A DNA stretch of 64,000 nucleotides from an uncultured Enhydrobacter sp. GTDB taxonomy: Bacteria; Pseudomonadota; Gammaproteobacteria; Pseudomonadales; Moraxellaceae. A program made the position numbers and the translations under genes. The DNA is taken from NCBI GenBank assembly GCA_946222995.1, contig CAMIOS010000006.1:1-64000 (forward strand), in the 5' to 3' direction. Positions 33,722-43,000 of the stretch are shown piece after piece (the first letter of the stretch is position 1; every line of letters begins with the position of its first letter). The notes below the pieces were generated by a model that made no database searches, had not been told where the DNA came from, and saw nothing but the letters and a program-made list of their open reading frames with translations.

Positions 33722-35140
33722 TTAAACACGTGCATAATCATCGTGGTGACGTACGATATCATCTTCACCAAGATAACTACCGCATTGTACTTCAATTAAT
33801 ACTAAATTTTCTTCACCCACATTAATCAAGCGGTGAATATCGCCTTTTTTGATATAAGTAGATTGATTAGTTGATAATTGTAAAGTCTGCTCACCATTGA
33901 TAACTTCAGCTCTACCGGTTACCACAATCCAATGTTCACTTCTATGATGATGTTGTTGTAAACTTAATTTAGCCCCAGGATAAACGACAATACGTTTTAC
34001 TTTAAAGCCATTATCTTCATCCAGTATCGTATATGTACCCCAAGGTCGATGAGTAGTGGTATGAATTTTATAAGCATCATGATTTTGTGATTTTAATTCA
34101 TTATAGACTTTTTTAACATCTTGGCACTGATTACGGTTTACAATTAAAACTGCATCGTCAGTATCAATAATAATTAAATCTTCAAATCCAATACCTGCAA
34201 TCAAACGTTGCTTTGAAAACACCATTGAATTGCTAACGTCTTTTAAAATAGTTTCACCAACGATGACATTCTCATTATCTGTGCTTTTCATAGCATCTGC
34301 TAATGAGTCCCAAGACCCTACATCATTCCAACAAATATCACACGGTACCACAGCTATTTTCTGTGAGTTTTCCATCACCGCATAATCGACCGATTCATCA
34401 GGTAATTTGGCAAAGGTATCGTATTGCAAACTAATTTGTTCAACGGCTTCAAAGACTTGTCGATTAGCAGTATTATAGGCAATTAATGCTAATTCATAAA
34501 TATTAGAACGATGATTTTTGAGTTCTTCTAAAAACACATTGGGTCTGAAACAAAACATTCCAGAATTCCAAAGATAATTTCCACTTTTAACATACTTATC
34601 TGCAGTGGCCAGATCAGGTTTTTCTACAAAACTCTTAACAGTATTTTCTTCGTATTGAATATAACCATAACCTGTTTCTGGTTTTGTTGGTTTAATACCA
34701 AAGGTTACTAATTTATCATTTTCTGCTAATCTTTTTGCTTGCTCAATAGCTTCAATAAAAGCTTCATCACCTTGGATTAAATGATCGGCCGCTAGAATTA
34801 ATAAACAGATATCATCACCATATTTTTTTTGAGCATGAATAGCAGCTAGTGCAATAGCAGGCGCTGTATTGCGTCCTTCTGGCTCTAAGATATAATCATT
34901 TTGATACTCATCACTAAATTCAAGTTCATCAAAATCACTTTTTGCCCGAAAAAATAAATCTTTATTAGCTACAGTAATAATTTGATTAGCGTTTCCTACT
35001 AAGCTAGCCTTTTCAAAAGCATGTTGAATTAAGCTTAGCCCACTTATTAACCGAATAAACGGTTTTGGATTTTGCTCTCTTGAGAGGGGCCATAATCTAG
35101 AACCAGAACCGCCACATAAAATTACAGGTATTAATTTCAT
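33722..35140 (-). CDS. manC: Mannose-1-phosphate guanylyltransferase / mannose-6-phosphate isomerase
   Basis: A bifunctional 472-residue enzyme: the N-terminal nucleotidyltransferase begins ILCGGSGSRLWPLSRE, with FVEKP as the second motif, and makes GDP-mannose. The C-terminal type II isomerase cupin (about 370-465) has QHHHRSEHW, converting fructose 6-phosphate to mannose 6-phosphate. The phosphomannomutase needed between the two steps is not in this window. Lying in the capsule operon, it points to mannose, or a sugar made from GDP-mannose, as a capsule component (inference). Confidence 0.95.
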   Translation of the reverse strand: MKLIPVILCGGSGSRLWPLSREQNPKPFIRLISGLSLIQHAFEKASLVGNANQIITVANKDLFFRAKSDFDELEFSDEYQNDYILEPEGRNTAPAIALAAIHAQKKYGDDICLLILAADHLIQGDEAFIEAIEQAKRLAENDKLVTFGIKPTKPETGYGYIQYEENTVKSFVEKPDLATADKYVKSGNYLWNSGMFCFRPNVFLEELKNHRSNIYELALIAYNTANRQVFEAVEQISLQYDTFAKLPDESVDYAVMENSQKIAVVPCDICWNDVGSWDSLADAMKSTDNENVIVGETILKDVSNSMVFSKQRLIAGIGFEDLIIIDTDDAVLIVNRNQCQDVKKVYNELKSQNHDAYKIHTTTHRPWGTYTILDEDNGFKVKRIVVYPGAKLSLQQHHHRSEHWIVVTGRAEVINGEQTLQLSTNQSTYIKKGDIHRLINVGEENLVLIEVQCGSYLGEDDIVRHHDDYARV

Positions 35141-35224
35141 ATATTCCTCATAATAGTTTAATTTATTTATTTAAATTCATTATGTGTTGTTAAGATTAAA
35201 TATCATACTATAACAAATACTATA

Positions 35225-36403
35225 TTACAATTTTGATAAACTCAGGTATCGACTTATATAAGGATTAATATTAGCAAAATGTTTTTCCCAAGTGGGTAGC
35301 ATTTCATAATTTTTCTCTATTATGCTAATTTGACACATTCTTTTAATATTTTTTGAATCTGAATAATCAATGATCGCTTGTTTCCAACTTATTCCATCTA
35401 TAACTGATATTAAAGGTGCTTCACCAAAATTTAATTCCTTAAATACTGCAATATTATTAGCAATTACAGGAACTTTCTGTTGAAATGCTTGTATCAATGG
35501 TAAACCAAACCCTTCAACAAATGAAGGAAAAAGTAAAGCTTGGCTGTTTTGAACAAGATAATTGACTTCATCATCTCGACAATAATTTAGTTCAATAATA
35601 TATCCTTTTAGTTCACTACTCCGCTCAAGAATATCAACTACCTGTTCTATTTCCCAACCTCTTTTACCGATAATTACTAGTTTTGGACATTGTGTACCTA
35701 GTTCTTGTTTTAGCTCTCGCCATAAATTTAATAAAAATAAATGATTTTTTCGAGCTTCAATCGTTCCTAATATGACGAAATAGGGGGTATTATCTATTAG
35801 CAGTTTTAATATTGAGTCTTTTTGTAGATCGATTGTTACATTTTGCTTGTTATCCTCAGTGCTTAAATGAGCCCAAATAGTAGTAGGTAATTGATAATTA
35901 TGTTTTTGACAAAAACTTCGAAACCTATCTACCGTATATTGAGAATTTGCAATAATTAAATCTCCAGAAAGCATCGTTATTAATCGTTGCAAATGCTTTT
36001 GGTATTCTCCCTGTCGACAATATTCCGGATAATCAATTGGTATAATATCATGTAAAAAATAAATTCCTCTTAATTTATACTGCGTCATCCTTTGAAGGTA
36101 TAAAGGCGACTCCAGACCATTATGTGAGATATTAAGTAAATAATTTATTAAATCATTGGAGGGTTTTTTATAAAGTTTTTTATCAAAATAACTTAGGCTG
36201 ATCGACTGATTACGTATAATTTTATTAAAAAACAATTGTGAACGTTGATAAGGTAAGAATAACCAATGTGAAGGCAAACGAATGACTGCACAACATTGTT
36301 CCCCATATTGTCTTATATATGCTATGTTTACCTTATCAACACCTGTGGCCATTTTTAATAGGCGAGCGTTATTATAAAGACGCGTAATATCAATATATAA
36401 CAT
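35225..36403 (-). CDS. GT4-family glycosyltransferase
   Basis: A 392-residue GT-B enzyme. The N-terminus has the DITRLYNNARLLKMATGVDKVNIAYI stretch seen in polysaccharide GT4 enzymes, then LHDIIPIDYPEY. The donor half shows YFVILGTIEARKNH, VIIGKRGWE and FVEGFGLPLIQA with the EX7E motif. Its domain style resembles the third part of the 1069-residue enzyme on the other arm. It sits 5 bp after ctrA and before manC, unusual for an export operon, so its expression is tied to export. Donor and linkage unknown. Confidence 0.85.
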   Translation of the reverse strand: MLYIDITRLYNNARLLKMATGVDKVNIAYIRQYGEQCCAVIRLPSHWLFLPYQRSQLFFNKIIRNQSISLSYFDKKLYKKPSNDLINYLLNISHNGLESPLYLQRMTQYKLRGIYFLHDIIPIDYPEYCRQGEYQKHLQRLITMLSGDLIIANSQYTVDRFRSFCQKHNYQLPTTIWAHLSTEDNKQNVTIDLQKDSILKLLIDNTPYFVILGTIEARKNHLFLLNLWRELKQELGTQCPKLVIIGKRGWEIEQVVDILERSSELKGYIIELNYCRDDEVNYLVQNSQALLFPSFVEGFGLPLIQAFQQKVPVIANNIAVFKELNFGEAPLISVIDGISWKQAIIDYSDSKNIKRMCQISIIEKNYEMLPTWEKHFANINPYISRYLSLSKL

Positions 36404-36408
36404 ATATT

Positions 36409-37635
36409 TTAATTACTGAGTGTCTTAATTCCAGTTACCGAGAAGACAGTCTGACTCACCATATTTAAAAACTTAGCAAATTCGGTAGCAGGCGCATTCG
36501 ATACATAGATCACGTCTTTATCTTTAATTGGAAAATTTTGTGCGACCAAATAATTCATAGGATCTTTAAGATTAAGCCGATAAACCACCGGAATTCTTCC
36601 TACACTTTTAAATTGGTCGGGCACTCTATTGAGTTGATCATACGTGAGCATCATCGGTGTTTCATAGCGAAAGATAAACACACCACGAGAATCGGCACGA
36701 TTATCATTTAATCCACCGGCACGAGCTAACGCCTGCATCAATGAAATGCCGTTTGACTCATAATTTATTTCGTCGTTTTTAACGGTTGCTCCAAGCACGG
36801 TATAGCTTTTAGATTGGTAATTAACCGAAACAACATCCCCAGGCTGCAGAATAATATTTTGACGCGCATCGTTAAGGAGTTCTGACATTGGCATTTCGAC
36901 TGATTGCATGCCCCGATTAACTTGTACGGTAATTCGGCTACTTGGATATTTTGTACCGCCAGCGGCAGCAATCGCATCAAGAATTCGCTCACCTTTACCG
37001 GTGAGGGGTACCCGTAAACTGTTATTGACTTCACCCACTACAGTGATATTGGCTGAGTTATTTTTGCCAATACTCACAATGGCACTGGGTTGGTTGGCTT
37101 TACGAGCAAGCCCCGCCACTATCATGTCTTGTACTTGTTGGGGCGACTTACCTGCCACATTAATTTTACCCAAAAATGGAATGGATATTTGACCATTACT
37201 ATCAACCATTTGCTCAGGCAGTTTTTTCTCTGCCGAACCTGTAGTACTCGTGATATCTGAGCTGGAGCCAAATAATAATGCCGGTGGGGCTTCATAAATA
37301 GAAATAGTAAGAATATCACCTGCACGGATGACTTGTTGGACAACATTCGTGTTACGGTAATAATCAGAAAAACGCTGGGGATGTTGTAATTGGCTTGCTC
37401 TATTAACCGTATTACCATCAATATCAATAATGGTTAGGCCAGAAGGCGTGACTGTATTATCAGGGTTTTGTATTACTGTACCTATTTCTACTTGCTGTAG
37501 AGTAGGTCCTGAATTGGCTTGCCAATTAGAAATTTTTTGTCCTACTACGGTTTGACAGCCAGTCAAAGCTAAAGTAACACACGCTAACACTGTCAATGAC
37601 ACATTATGAGTTGTCATAGTTTTGATACCTATCAT
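36409..37635 (-). CDS. ctrA: Capsule export outer-membrane lipoprotein (CtrA/BexD/VexA)
   Basis: A 408-residue outer-membrane polysaccharide export protein. A lipoprotein signal with lipobox LTGC places the acylated Cys at 27. The polysaccharide export (Poly_export) domain with IRAGDILTISIYEAP and SNGQISIPFLGKINVAG is followed by two SLBB-type repeats (SIGKNNSANITVVGEV; LQPGDVVSVNYQSKSYTVLGA). It forms the outer-membrane exit channel. It is the first gene of the six-gene minus-strand operon; a second ATG (MTTHN) lies six codons on. Confidence 0.92.
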   Translation of the reverse strand: MIGIKTMTTHNVSLTVLACVTLALTGCQTVVGQKISNWQANSGPTLQQVEIGTVIQNPDNTVTPSGLTIIDIDGNTVNRASQLQHPQRFSDYYRNTNVVQQVIRAGDILTISIYEAPPALLFGSSSDITSTTGSAEKKLPEQMVDSNGQISIPFLGKINVAGKSPQQVQDMIVAGLARKANQPSAIVSIGKNNSANITVVGEVNNSLRVPLTGKGERILDAIAAAGGTKYPSSRITVQVNRGMQSVEMPMSELLNDARQNIILQPGDVVSVNYQSKSYTVLGATVKNDEINYESNGISLMQALARAGGLNDNRADSRGVFIFRYETPMMLTYDQLNRVPDQFKSVGRIPVVYRLNLKDPMNYLVAQNFPIKDKDVIYVSNAPATEFAKFLNMVSQTVFSVTGIKTLSN

Positions 37636-37774
37636 CTAAGCACGCCTAACAAATTGAATCAATATAGTATAATGCAAAAGGTTTTTGAAATATATGTTTT
37701 AAAATTCTCGTTCACCATATTTTACATAATCGATCGATGTAAAAATAATGTTAGAATATACCCAATCATACGAT

Positions 37775-37805
37775 AAAAAAACAGATAGCCAAAATGACTA
37801 TCTGT
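37775..37805 (-). terminator. Terminator after sucD
   Basis: An 8-bp stem acagatag / ctatctgt with a 9-base loop is followed on the minus strand by six T residues. It lies 27 bp past the sucD stop and ends the suc operon before the capsule operon promoter. Confidence 0.8.
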
Positions 37806-37831
37806 TCAATTATTTTTAATAAATCTGACAC

Positions 37832-38734
37832 TTACCAACCTGTCACTTCTTTGACTTTTTCGCCAATTTTTGAAGGGTCACGGGTGTAAGCAATGCCAGC
37901 TGCTTCAAAGGCCTTGAATTTTTCTTCGGCTGTACCACTACCGCCAGAGATAATCGCGCCCGCGTGTCCCATACGTTTACCTTTAGGTGCAGTCACACCA
38001 GCGATATAACCGATCACAGGTTTGGTCACGTGGTCTTTGACATAAGCTGCCGCTTCTTCTTCAGCGGTACCACCGATCTCACCGATTAGTACAATCGCTT
38101 CGGTTTGTGGGTCATCTTGCAAAAGTTTTAACGCATCGATTTGATTCATCCCTGGGATAGGGTCACCACCGATACCAATACACGTTGATTGACCAAATCC
38201 TAATTTAGTCGTTTGTGCAACCGCTTCATAGGTCAAGGTACCAGAACGTGAGATGATGCCGACTTTACCTTCTTGGTGAATGTGACCAGGCATGATACCG
38301 ATTTTACATTTACCTGGGCTAATCACACCGGGACAGTTTGGTCCAACCATACGGATGATTTGTTCACCTTTGGCAGTCAAGTCAGCGTTTACGTTTTCTA
38401 GATAACGTTTGGCTTTTAACATGTCAAGGGTTGGAACACCTTCGGTAATCACAACAATCAGTTTTACGCCTGAATTGATGGCTTCAACGATTGAATCGAG
38501 CACGAATGGTGCAGGTACGAAGATCACTGTGGCATCTGCCCCGGTTGCTTTTACCGCATCATCCATGGTATCAAAAACTGGTAAGCCAAGATGGGTAGTA
38601 CCGCCTTTACCTGGGGTCACACCGCCAACGATTTTTGTGCCATAAGCAATTGATTGCTCTGAGTGCAATGTACCATTTTTACCGGTAAAACCTTGTACCA
38701 AGACTTTGGTATCTTTATCAATTAGAACGCTCAT
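37832..38734 (-). CDS. sucD: Succinyl-CoA synthetase, alpha subunit
   Basis: With SucC it converts succinyl-CoA to succinate with ATP/GTP formation in the TCA cycle. The 300 residues match the family length and show the CoA-binding N-domain (VQGFTGKNGTLHSEQ, GGVTPGKGG), NCPGVISPG, and the active-site histidine in GHAGAIISGGSGTAEEK. It is last in sucA-sucB-lpd-sucC-sucD. Confidence 0.97.
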   Translation of the reverse strand: MSVLIDKDTKVLVQGFTGKNGTLHSEQSIAYGTKIVGGVTPGKGGTTHLGLPVFDTMDDAVKATGADATVIFVPAPFVLDSIVEAINSGVKLIVVITEGVPTLDMLKAKRYLENVNADLTAKGEQIIRMVGPNCPGVISPGKCKIGIMPGHIHQEGKVGIISRSGTLTYEAVAQTTKLGFGQSTCIGIGGDPIPGMNQIDALKLLQDDPQTEAIVLIGEIGGTAEEEAAAYVKDHVTKPVIGYIAGVTAPKGKRMGHAGAIISGGSGTAEEKFKAFEAAGIAYTRDPSKIGEKVKEVTGW

Positions 38735-38787
38735 TTTTTTTCCTTATTAAAAATTTTTATTGCAAATAATTTCAATAGAATCAACCA

Positions 38788-39963
38788 TTAAGCGTTTTTA
38801 ACGGCATCAACAATTTTTTGTCCAGCTTCTGATAGACCTTGGGCAGAAATCAGTTTTAAGCCAGACTCATCAAGAATTTTCGCACCCAATTCAGCGTTGT
38901 TACCTTCAAGACGCACGACCACAGGTACCGTCACATTGACTTCTTTAACCGCAGCGATAATCGCTTCGGCAATCATGTCACAACGTACGATACCACCGAA
39001 GATGTTAATCAACACACCTTTCACTGATTTGTCTTCAAGAATCAATTTGAACGCTTCAACCACACGCTCTTTGGTCGCACCACCACCCACATCTAGGAAG
39101 TTCGCTGGCTGACCGCCGTATAATTTAATAATATCCATGGTCGCCATGGCAAGACCGGCACCATTAACCATACAGCCAATATTACCTTCTAAAGCAACGT
39201 AGTTTAGATCAAATTCTGAGGCTTTAAGCTCACGCTCATTTTCTTGGGTTTTATCACGTTGTGCAGCAATTTTTGGTAAACGATACAGCGCGTTTGAGTC
39301 AATACCGATTTTGGCATCCACACACGCAAGCTCACCGTTTTTACGTACTGCCAATGGGTTGATTTCAAATAAGGCAAAATCATTTTCAACAAAGGCTTTA
39401 TACGCACCGGTCATGAGTTTGGCAAATTCGTTAATTTGCTTGTCTTTTAGACCTAATTTGAACGCCACTTCACGAGCTTGGTTTGGTTGTAAGCCGACCA
39501 GTGGGTCCACTTCGACTTTTAGGATTTTTTCTGGGGTGTCATGAGCAACTTGCTCAATTTCCACGCCACCTTCAGTTGATGCCATAAAGGTAACACGACG
39601 GCTAGAACGGTCTACAACGGCGCCAAGATACAGCTCAGTTTCAATAGGATACATATCTTCGGCCACCAACACACTATTTACAGGCTGACCGTTGGCATCT
39701 GTTTGATAAGTCACCAAATTTTTACCGATAAGCTCGTCTGCAATTTGTTTGGCTTCTTCACGCGTTTTGGCGATTTTTACGCCACCTGCTTTACCACGTC
39801 CGCCGGCATGTACTTGGGCTTTGATAACCACTGCCCCTGCATTGCCCGCCATTTTGTCAAATGCTGCGGCTGCTTCATCGCCATTTTTTGCCACGATACC
39901 TTCTTGTACTGGCAAGCCATAGCTTTTTAATAATTCTTTGGCTTGATACTCATGTAAATTCAT
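38788..39963 (-). CDS. sucC: Succinyl-CoA synthetase, beta subunit
   Basis: ATP-grasp subunit of succinyl-CoA synthetase (391 residues from the chosen start, as in E. coli-type enzymes). Motifs include MNLHEYQAKELL at the N-terminus, KAQVHAGGRGKAGGVK, LDVGGGATKERV and INIFGGIVRCD. The ATG at 39961-39963 has an AGAGGA ribosome site and gives the standard N-terminus; the frame happens to stay open to 40038. Confidence 0.97.
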   Translation of the reverse strand: MNLHEYQAKELLKSYGLPVQEGIVAKNGDEAAAAFDKMAGNAGAVVIKAQVHAGGRGKAGGVKIAKTREEAKQIADELIGKNLVTYQTDANGQPVNSVLVAEDMYPIETELYLGAVVDRSSRRVTFMASTEGGVEIEQVAHDTPEKILKVEVDPLVGLQPNQAREVAFKLGLKDKQINEFAKLMTGAYKAFVENDFALFEINPLAVRKNGELACVDAKIGIDSNALYRLPKIAAQRDKTQENERELKASEFDLNYVALEGNIGCMVNGAGLAMATMDIIKLYGGQPANFLDVGGGATKERVVEAFKLILEDKSVKGVLINIFGGIVRCDMIAEAIIAAVKEVNVTVPVVVRLEGNNAELGAKILDESGLKLISAQGLSEAGQKIVDAVKNA

Positions 39964-40063
39964 GAATGTGTCCTCTTGTTTTGGTTTAAATTTTATTAAA
40001 ACGTGTCTACAAATCTTACTACAAAAAGTGAGCGACATGAGCGCTTACTTTTATCATCTTTAA

Positions 40064-41512
40064 TTACTTGCGTTTACGTTGAATTGCGTGAATCGCACGA
40101 CCATCGGCTGACAATACTGCTTCATGGACGGCTTCTGAAATGGTTGGGTGAGCAAAGGTCATCAATTGTAAATCTTCAATGCTTGAGACAAACTCCATCG
40201 CAATCATACCTTGGTGTACGATATCACCTGCCCCTGCGGCAACGGCATGCATACCTAACAAACGATCGGTTTTGGCATCGGCAACGACTTTAATAAAGCC
40301 TTGAGCTTCACCTGCCGCTAAGGCACGACCATTTGCCGCTAAGCTAAACTGACCAGTTTTAACTTCATAGCCTTGGGCTTTGGCTTGTTCTTCAGTCAAA
40401 CCTACCCATGCAATTTCTGGATGGGTATAAATCACACTGATAATGGTATCATAATTGACTTGAACTTTTTCACCATGGATACGCTCAACCGCCATCATGC
40501 CTTCTTCCATCGCTTTGTGAGCCAGCATTGGACCACGTACCAAGTCGCCAATTGCATACACGCCATCAAGGTTGGTTTGGCAAAAATCATTGACATCAAC
40601 CAAGCCACGCTCAGTAAGGTTAACGCCCGAATTTTCGCCCAATAACCCTTCTGAATAAGCACGACGACCCACACATACAATCAATTTATCAAAGGTTTCG
40701 GTGCTTTGTGAGCCTTTGCTGTCAATACTAACTTCAACTTTGCCATCTTTGATCGCCGCATTGGTGACTTTGGTATCAACACGGATATCCATACCTTGGG
40801 CTTTAAGCAGTTTTGCCGCTTCTTTACTCACCGCTTTGTCAGCGACCGCTAAGAAATCTGGCATGGCTTCAAAGACCACCACTTCACTGCCTAAACGACG
40901 CCAAACAGAGCCAAGCTCAAGACCAATGACACCACCCCCAATCACACCAAGACGGGCTGGTACTTCAGTAAAATCTAATGCACCGGTTGAATCAACAATG
41001 TATTCGTTATCAACTGGCGCAACGGGGATATCAATTGGTACAGAACCTGATGCCAAAATCACATTTTTTGCGGTAATTGTCGTAGGGGCAGCACCATCTA
41101 AAGGGGTAACTTCGATTTGTTTTTCGGCAGATGTGCCATCCACTAACTTACCGGTACCTTGTAGCCAATCAACCCCGTTGCCTTTGAGTAATGCAGCCAC
41201 CCCGCCGGTTAATTGCTTAACGATAGCGTCTTTCCGAGATAGCATTTTGCTAATATCGATACTCACATCACCTGTGGTAATACCATGATCGGCTAGGTCG
41301 TGCTTGGTTGCCTCAAAACGATGTGAGCTATCAAGTAAGGCTTTTGAAGGGATACAGCCTACGTTAAGACAAGTACCACCTAGGGCTGGCTCACCTTTGT
41401 GAATACGTTTTTCGATACAAGCCACGCTCATACCCAATTGACCGGCACGAATAGCCGCTTCGTAGCCACCAGGTCCACCACCAATAATGACTAAATCGTA
41501 GTTATTTTTCAT
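40064..41512 (-). CDS. lpd: Dihydrolipoyl dehydrogenase (E3)
   Basis: Flavoprotein that re-oxidises the lipoyl arm of SucB (and possibly other E2 subunits) with NAD. The 482 residues contain the FAD loop IIGGGPGGYEAAIRAGQLG, the redox disulfide GGTCLNVGCIPSKALL, the NAD loop IGGGVIGLELGSVW, and the C-terminal active-site HAHPT-type stretch (TFAHPTISEAVHEA). Lying between sucB and sucC, it is probably the E3 of 2-oxoglutarate dehydrogenase. Confidence 0.96.
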   Translation of the reverse strand: MKNNYDLVIIGGGPGGYEAAIRAGQLGMSVACIEKRIHKGEPALGGTCLNVGCIPSKALLDSSHRFEATKHDLADHGITTGDVSIDISKMLSRKDAIVKQLTGGVAALLKGNGVDWLQGTGKLVDGTSAEKQIEVTPLDGAAPTTITAKNVILASGSVPIDIPVAPVDNEYIVDSTGALDFTEVPARLGVIGGGVIGLELGSVWRRLGSEVVVFEAMPDFLAVADKAVSKEAAKLLKAQGMDIRVDTKVTNAAIKDGKVEVSIDSKGSQSTETFDKLIVCVGRRAYSEGLLGENSGVNLTERGLVDVNDFCQTNLDGVYAIGDLVRGPMLAHKAMEEGMMAVERIHGEKVQVNYDTIISVIYTHPEIAWVGLTEEQAKAQGYEVKTGQFSLAANGRALAAGEAQGFIKVVADAKTDRLLGMHAVAAGAGDIVHQGMIAMEFVSSIEDLQLMTFAHPTISEAVHEAVLSADGRAIHAIQRKRK

Positions 41513-41595
41513 AATTTCACCAAATTTTTGATTGTTTATTTTGAATTTTTAAATAATGAAGCCTGTATCAACTCTTGCCAATACAGGCTTATTTT

Positions 41596-42858
41596 TTATA
41601 GATCAAGTAACAACATTGCTGGATTTTCAACCAATTCTTTGATGGTGACCAAGAATTGTACTGCTTCTTTACCATCAATTAGACGATGGTCATACGATAA
41701 AGCAAGATACATCATGGGCAAAATCACCACTTGACCATTGACTGCCATTGGGCGTTCTTTGGTGGCGTGCATACCCAAAATTGCCGTTTGTGGTGGGTTA
41801 ATAATGGGCGTAGACATCAATGAACCAAACACACCGCCATTGGTAATCGTGAATGTACCACCTGTCATATCTTCAATTGCAAGCTTACCTTCACGGGCTT
41901 TGCTGGCATAATCACCGATTGAACGCTCAATATCCGCCATGCTCATTTGATCGGTATCACGCAACACAGGTACCACTAGACCACGGTCGCTAGAAACCGC
42001 AACGCCCACGTCGTAATAACCGTGATACACGATATCATTGCCATCAATTGAGGCATTAACCGCAGGGAAACGCTTTAAGGCTTCAGTCGCTGCTTTCACG
42101 AAAATCGACATAAAGCCGAGTTTTACGCCATGACGTTTTTCAAAGCGCTCTTTAAACTCACCACGCAATTCCATGATTGGTTTCATGTTCACTTCGTTAA
42201 ATGTGGTTAACATGGCCGTTTCTTGGGTCGCAGCTAACAAACGCTCAGCGACTTTGGCACGTAGGCGGGTCATGGGAACTCGTTTATCAGCGCGTTGTCC
42301 GACAGCATTGGCGACGACTTGACCATTATCAGTTTTGATAGCGGGATTGGCTTTTAAGGTTGGGTTTGCCATGTCTTCTTTGGTCACACGGCCGCCACGT
42401 CCTGTCCCTTCTACATCTGCTGGGTTTACACCTGTGGTGTTGGCTGCTTTACGCACCGCTGGGGCTTGATCTTTATAGGCTTCTTCATTGCCTTTTGCTT
42501 GGCTGTTTTGCTCTTGAACAGGTGCAGAGACTGATTCTGGCGCAACTGTAGTACCTTTATTAGCTTCTGCTTCTGTTAATTGCGTATCAGTAGCTGGTTG
42601 ACTTGTAGCAGCGGCAGCAGTAGCCCCTTCGGTTAATTCACCAATGGTTTCAGCAGATAAAACAGTATCATCAATATTTTTGATAATTTTGCTAAGCACG
42701 CCGTCGGCTTGTGCTACAACTTCCAGTACTACTTTGTCGGTTTCAATTTCACAAAGAACAGCGTCACGGGTTACTTGATCACCTTCATTATAGTTCCACG
42801 CTACAATCGTACCGTCTGCAACGGATTCTGGAAATACGGGGGCTTTAATCTCACTCAT
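41596..42858 (-). CDS. sucB: 2-oxoglutarate dehydrogenase E2, dihydrolipoyl succinyltransferase
   Basis: Core subunit of the 2-oxoglutarate dehydrogenase complex. The 420 residues have a single lipoyl domain with Lys42 in ETDKVVLEV, an Ala/Thr/Gln-rich linker, the E1/E3-binding domain (APAVRKAANTTGVNPADVEGTGRGGRVTKED, about 133-163) and the acyltransferase domain ending in the catalytic SYDHRLIDGKEAV. A hairpin lies in the 142-bp gap to sucA. Confidence 0.96.
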   Translation of the reverse strand: MSEIKAPVFPESVADGTIVAWNYNEGDQVTRDAVLCEIETDKVVLEVVAQADGVLSKIIKNIDDTVLSAETIGELTEGATAAAATSQPATDTQLTEAEANKGTTVAPESVSAPVQEQNSQAKGNEEAYKDQAPAVRKAANTTGVNPADVEGTGRGGRVTKEDMANPTLKANPAIKTDNGQVVANAVGQRADKRVPMTRLRAKVAERLLAATQETAMLTTFNEVNMKPIMELRGEFKERFEKRHGVKLGFMSIFVKAATEALKRFPAVNASIDGNDIVYHGYYDVGVAVSSDRGLVVPVLRDTDQMSMADIERSIGDYASKAREGKLAIEDMTGGTFTITNGGVFGSLMSTPIINPPQTAILGMHATKERPMAVNGQVVILPMMYLALSYDHRLIDGKEAVQFLVTIKELVENPAMLLLDL

Positions 42859-42956
42859 GGAAAACTCCTAGTTAATTTCACATTTTTTCATTATTAATGG
42901 GTAAATATGCTTTTTCTGCTTGGTTTAGTTGTAACAGTCTAAAACCAAAAAACAGT

Positions 42957-42992
42957 AAGGATAAGTACCATGATGCTTTCATACTTATCCTT
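42957..42992 (-). promoter_or_regulatory. Hairpin between sucA and sucB
   Basis: A perfect 11-bp stem aaggataagta / tacttatcctt with a 14-base loop lies 8 bp past the sucA stop. On the minus strand ACTGTTTTTTGG follows, so it may act as a partial terminator or a 3' protection/processing element between the two genes. Confidence 0.6.
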
Positions 42993-43000
42993 TAAAACTT

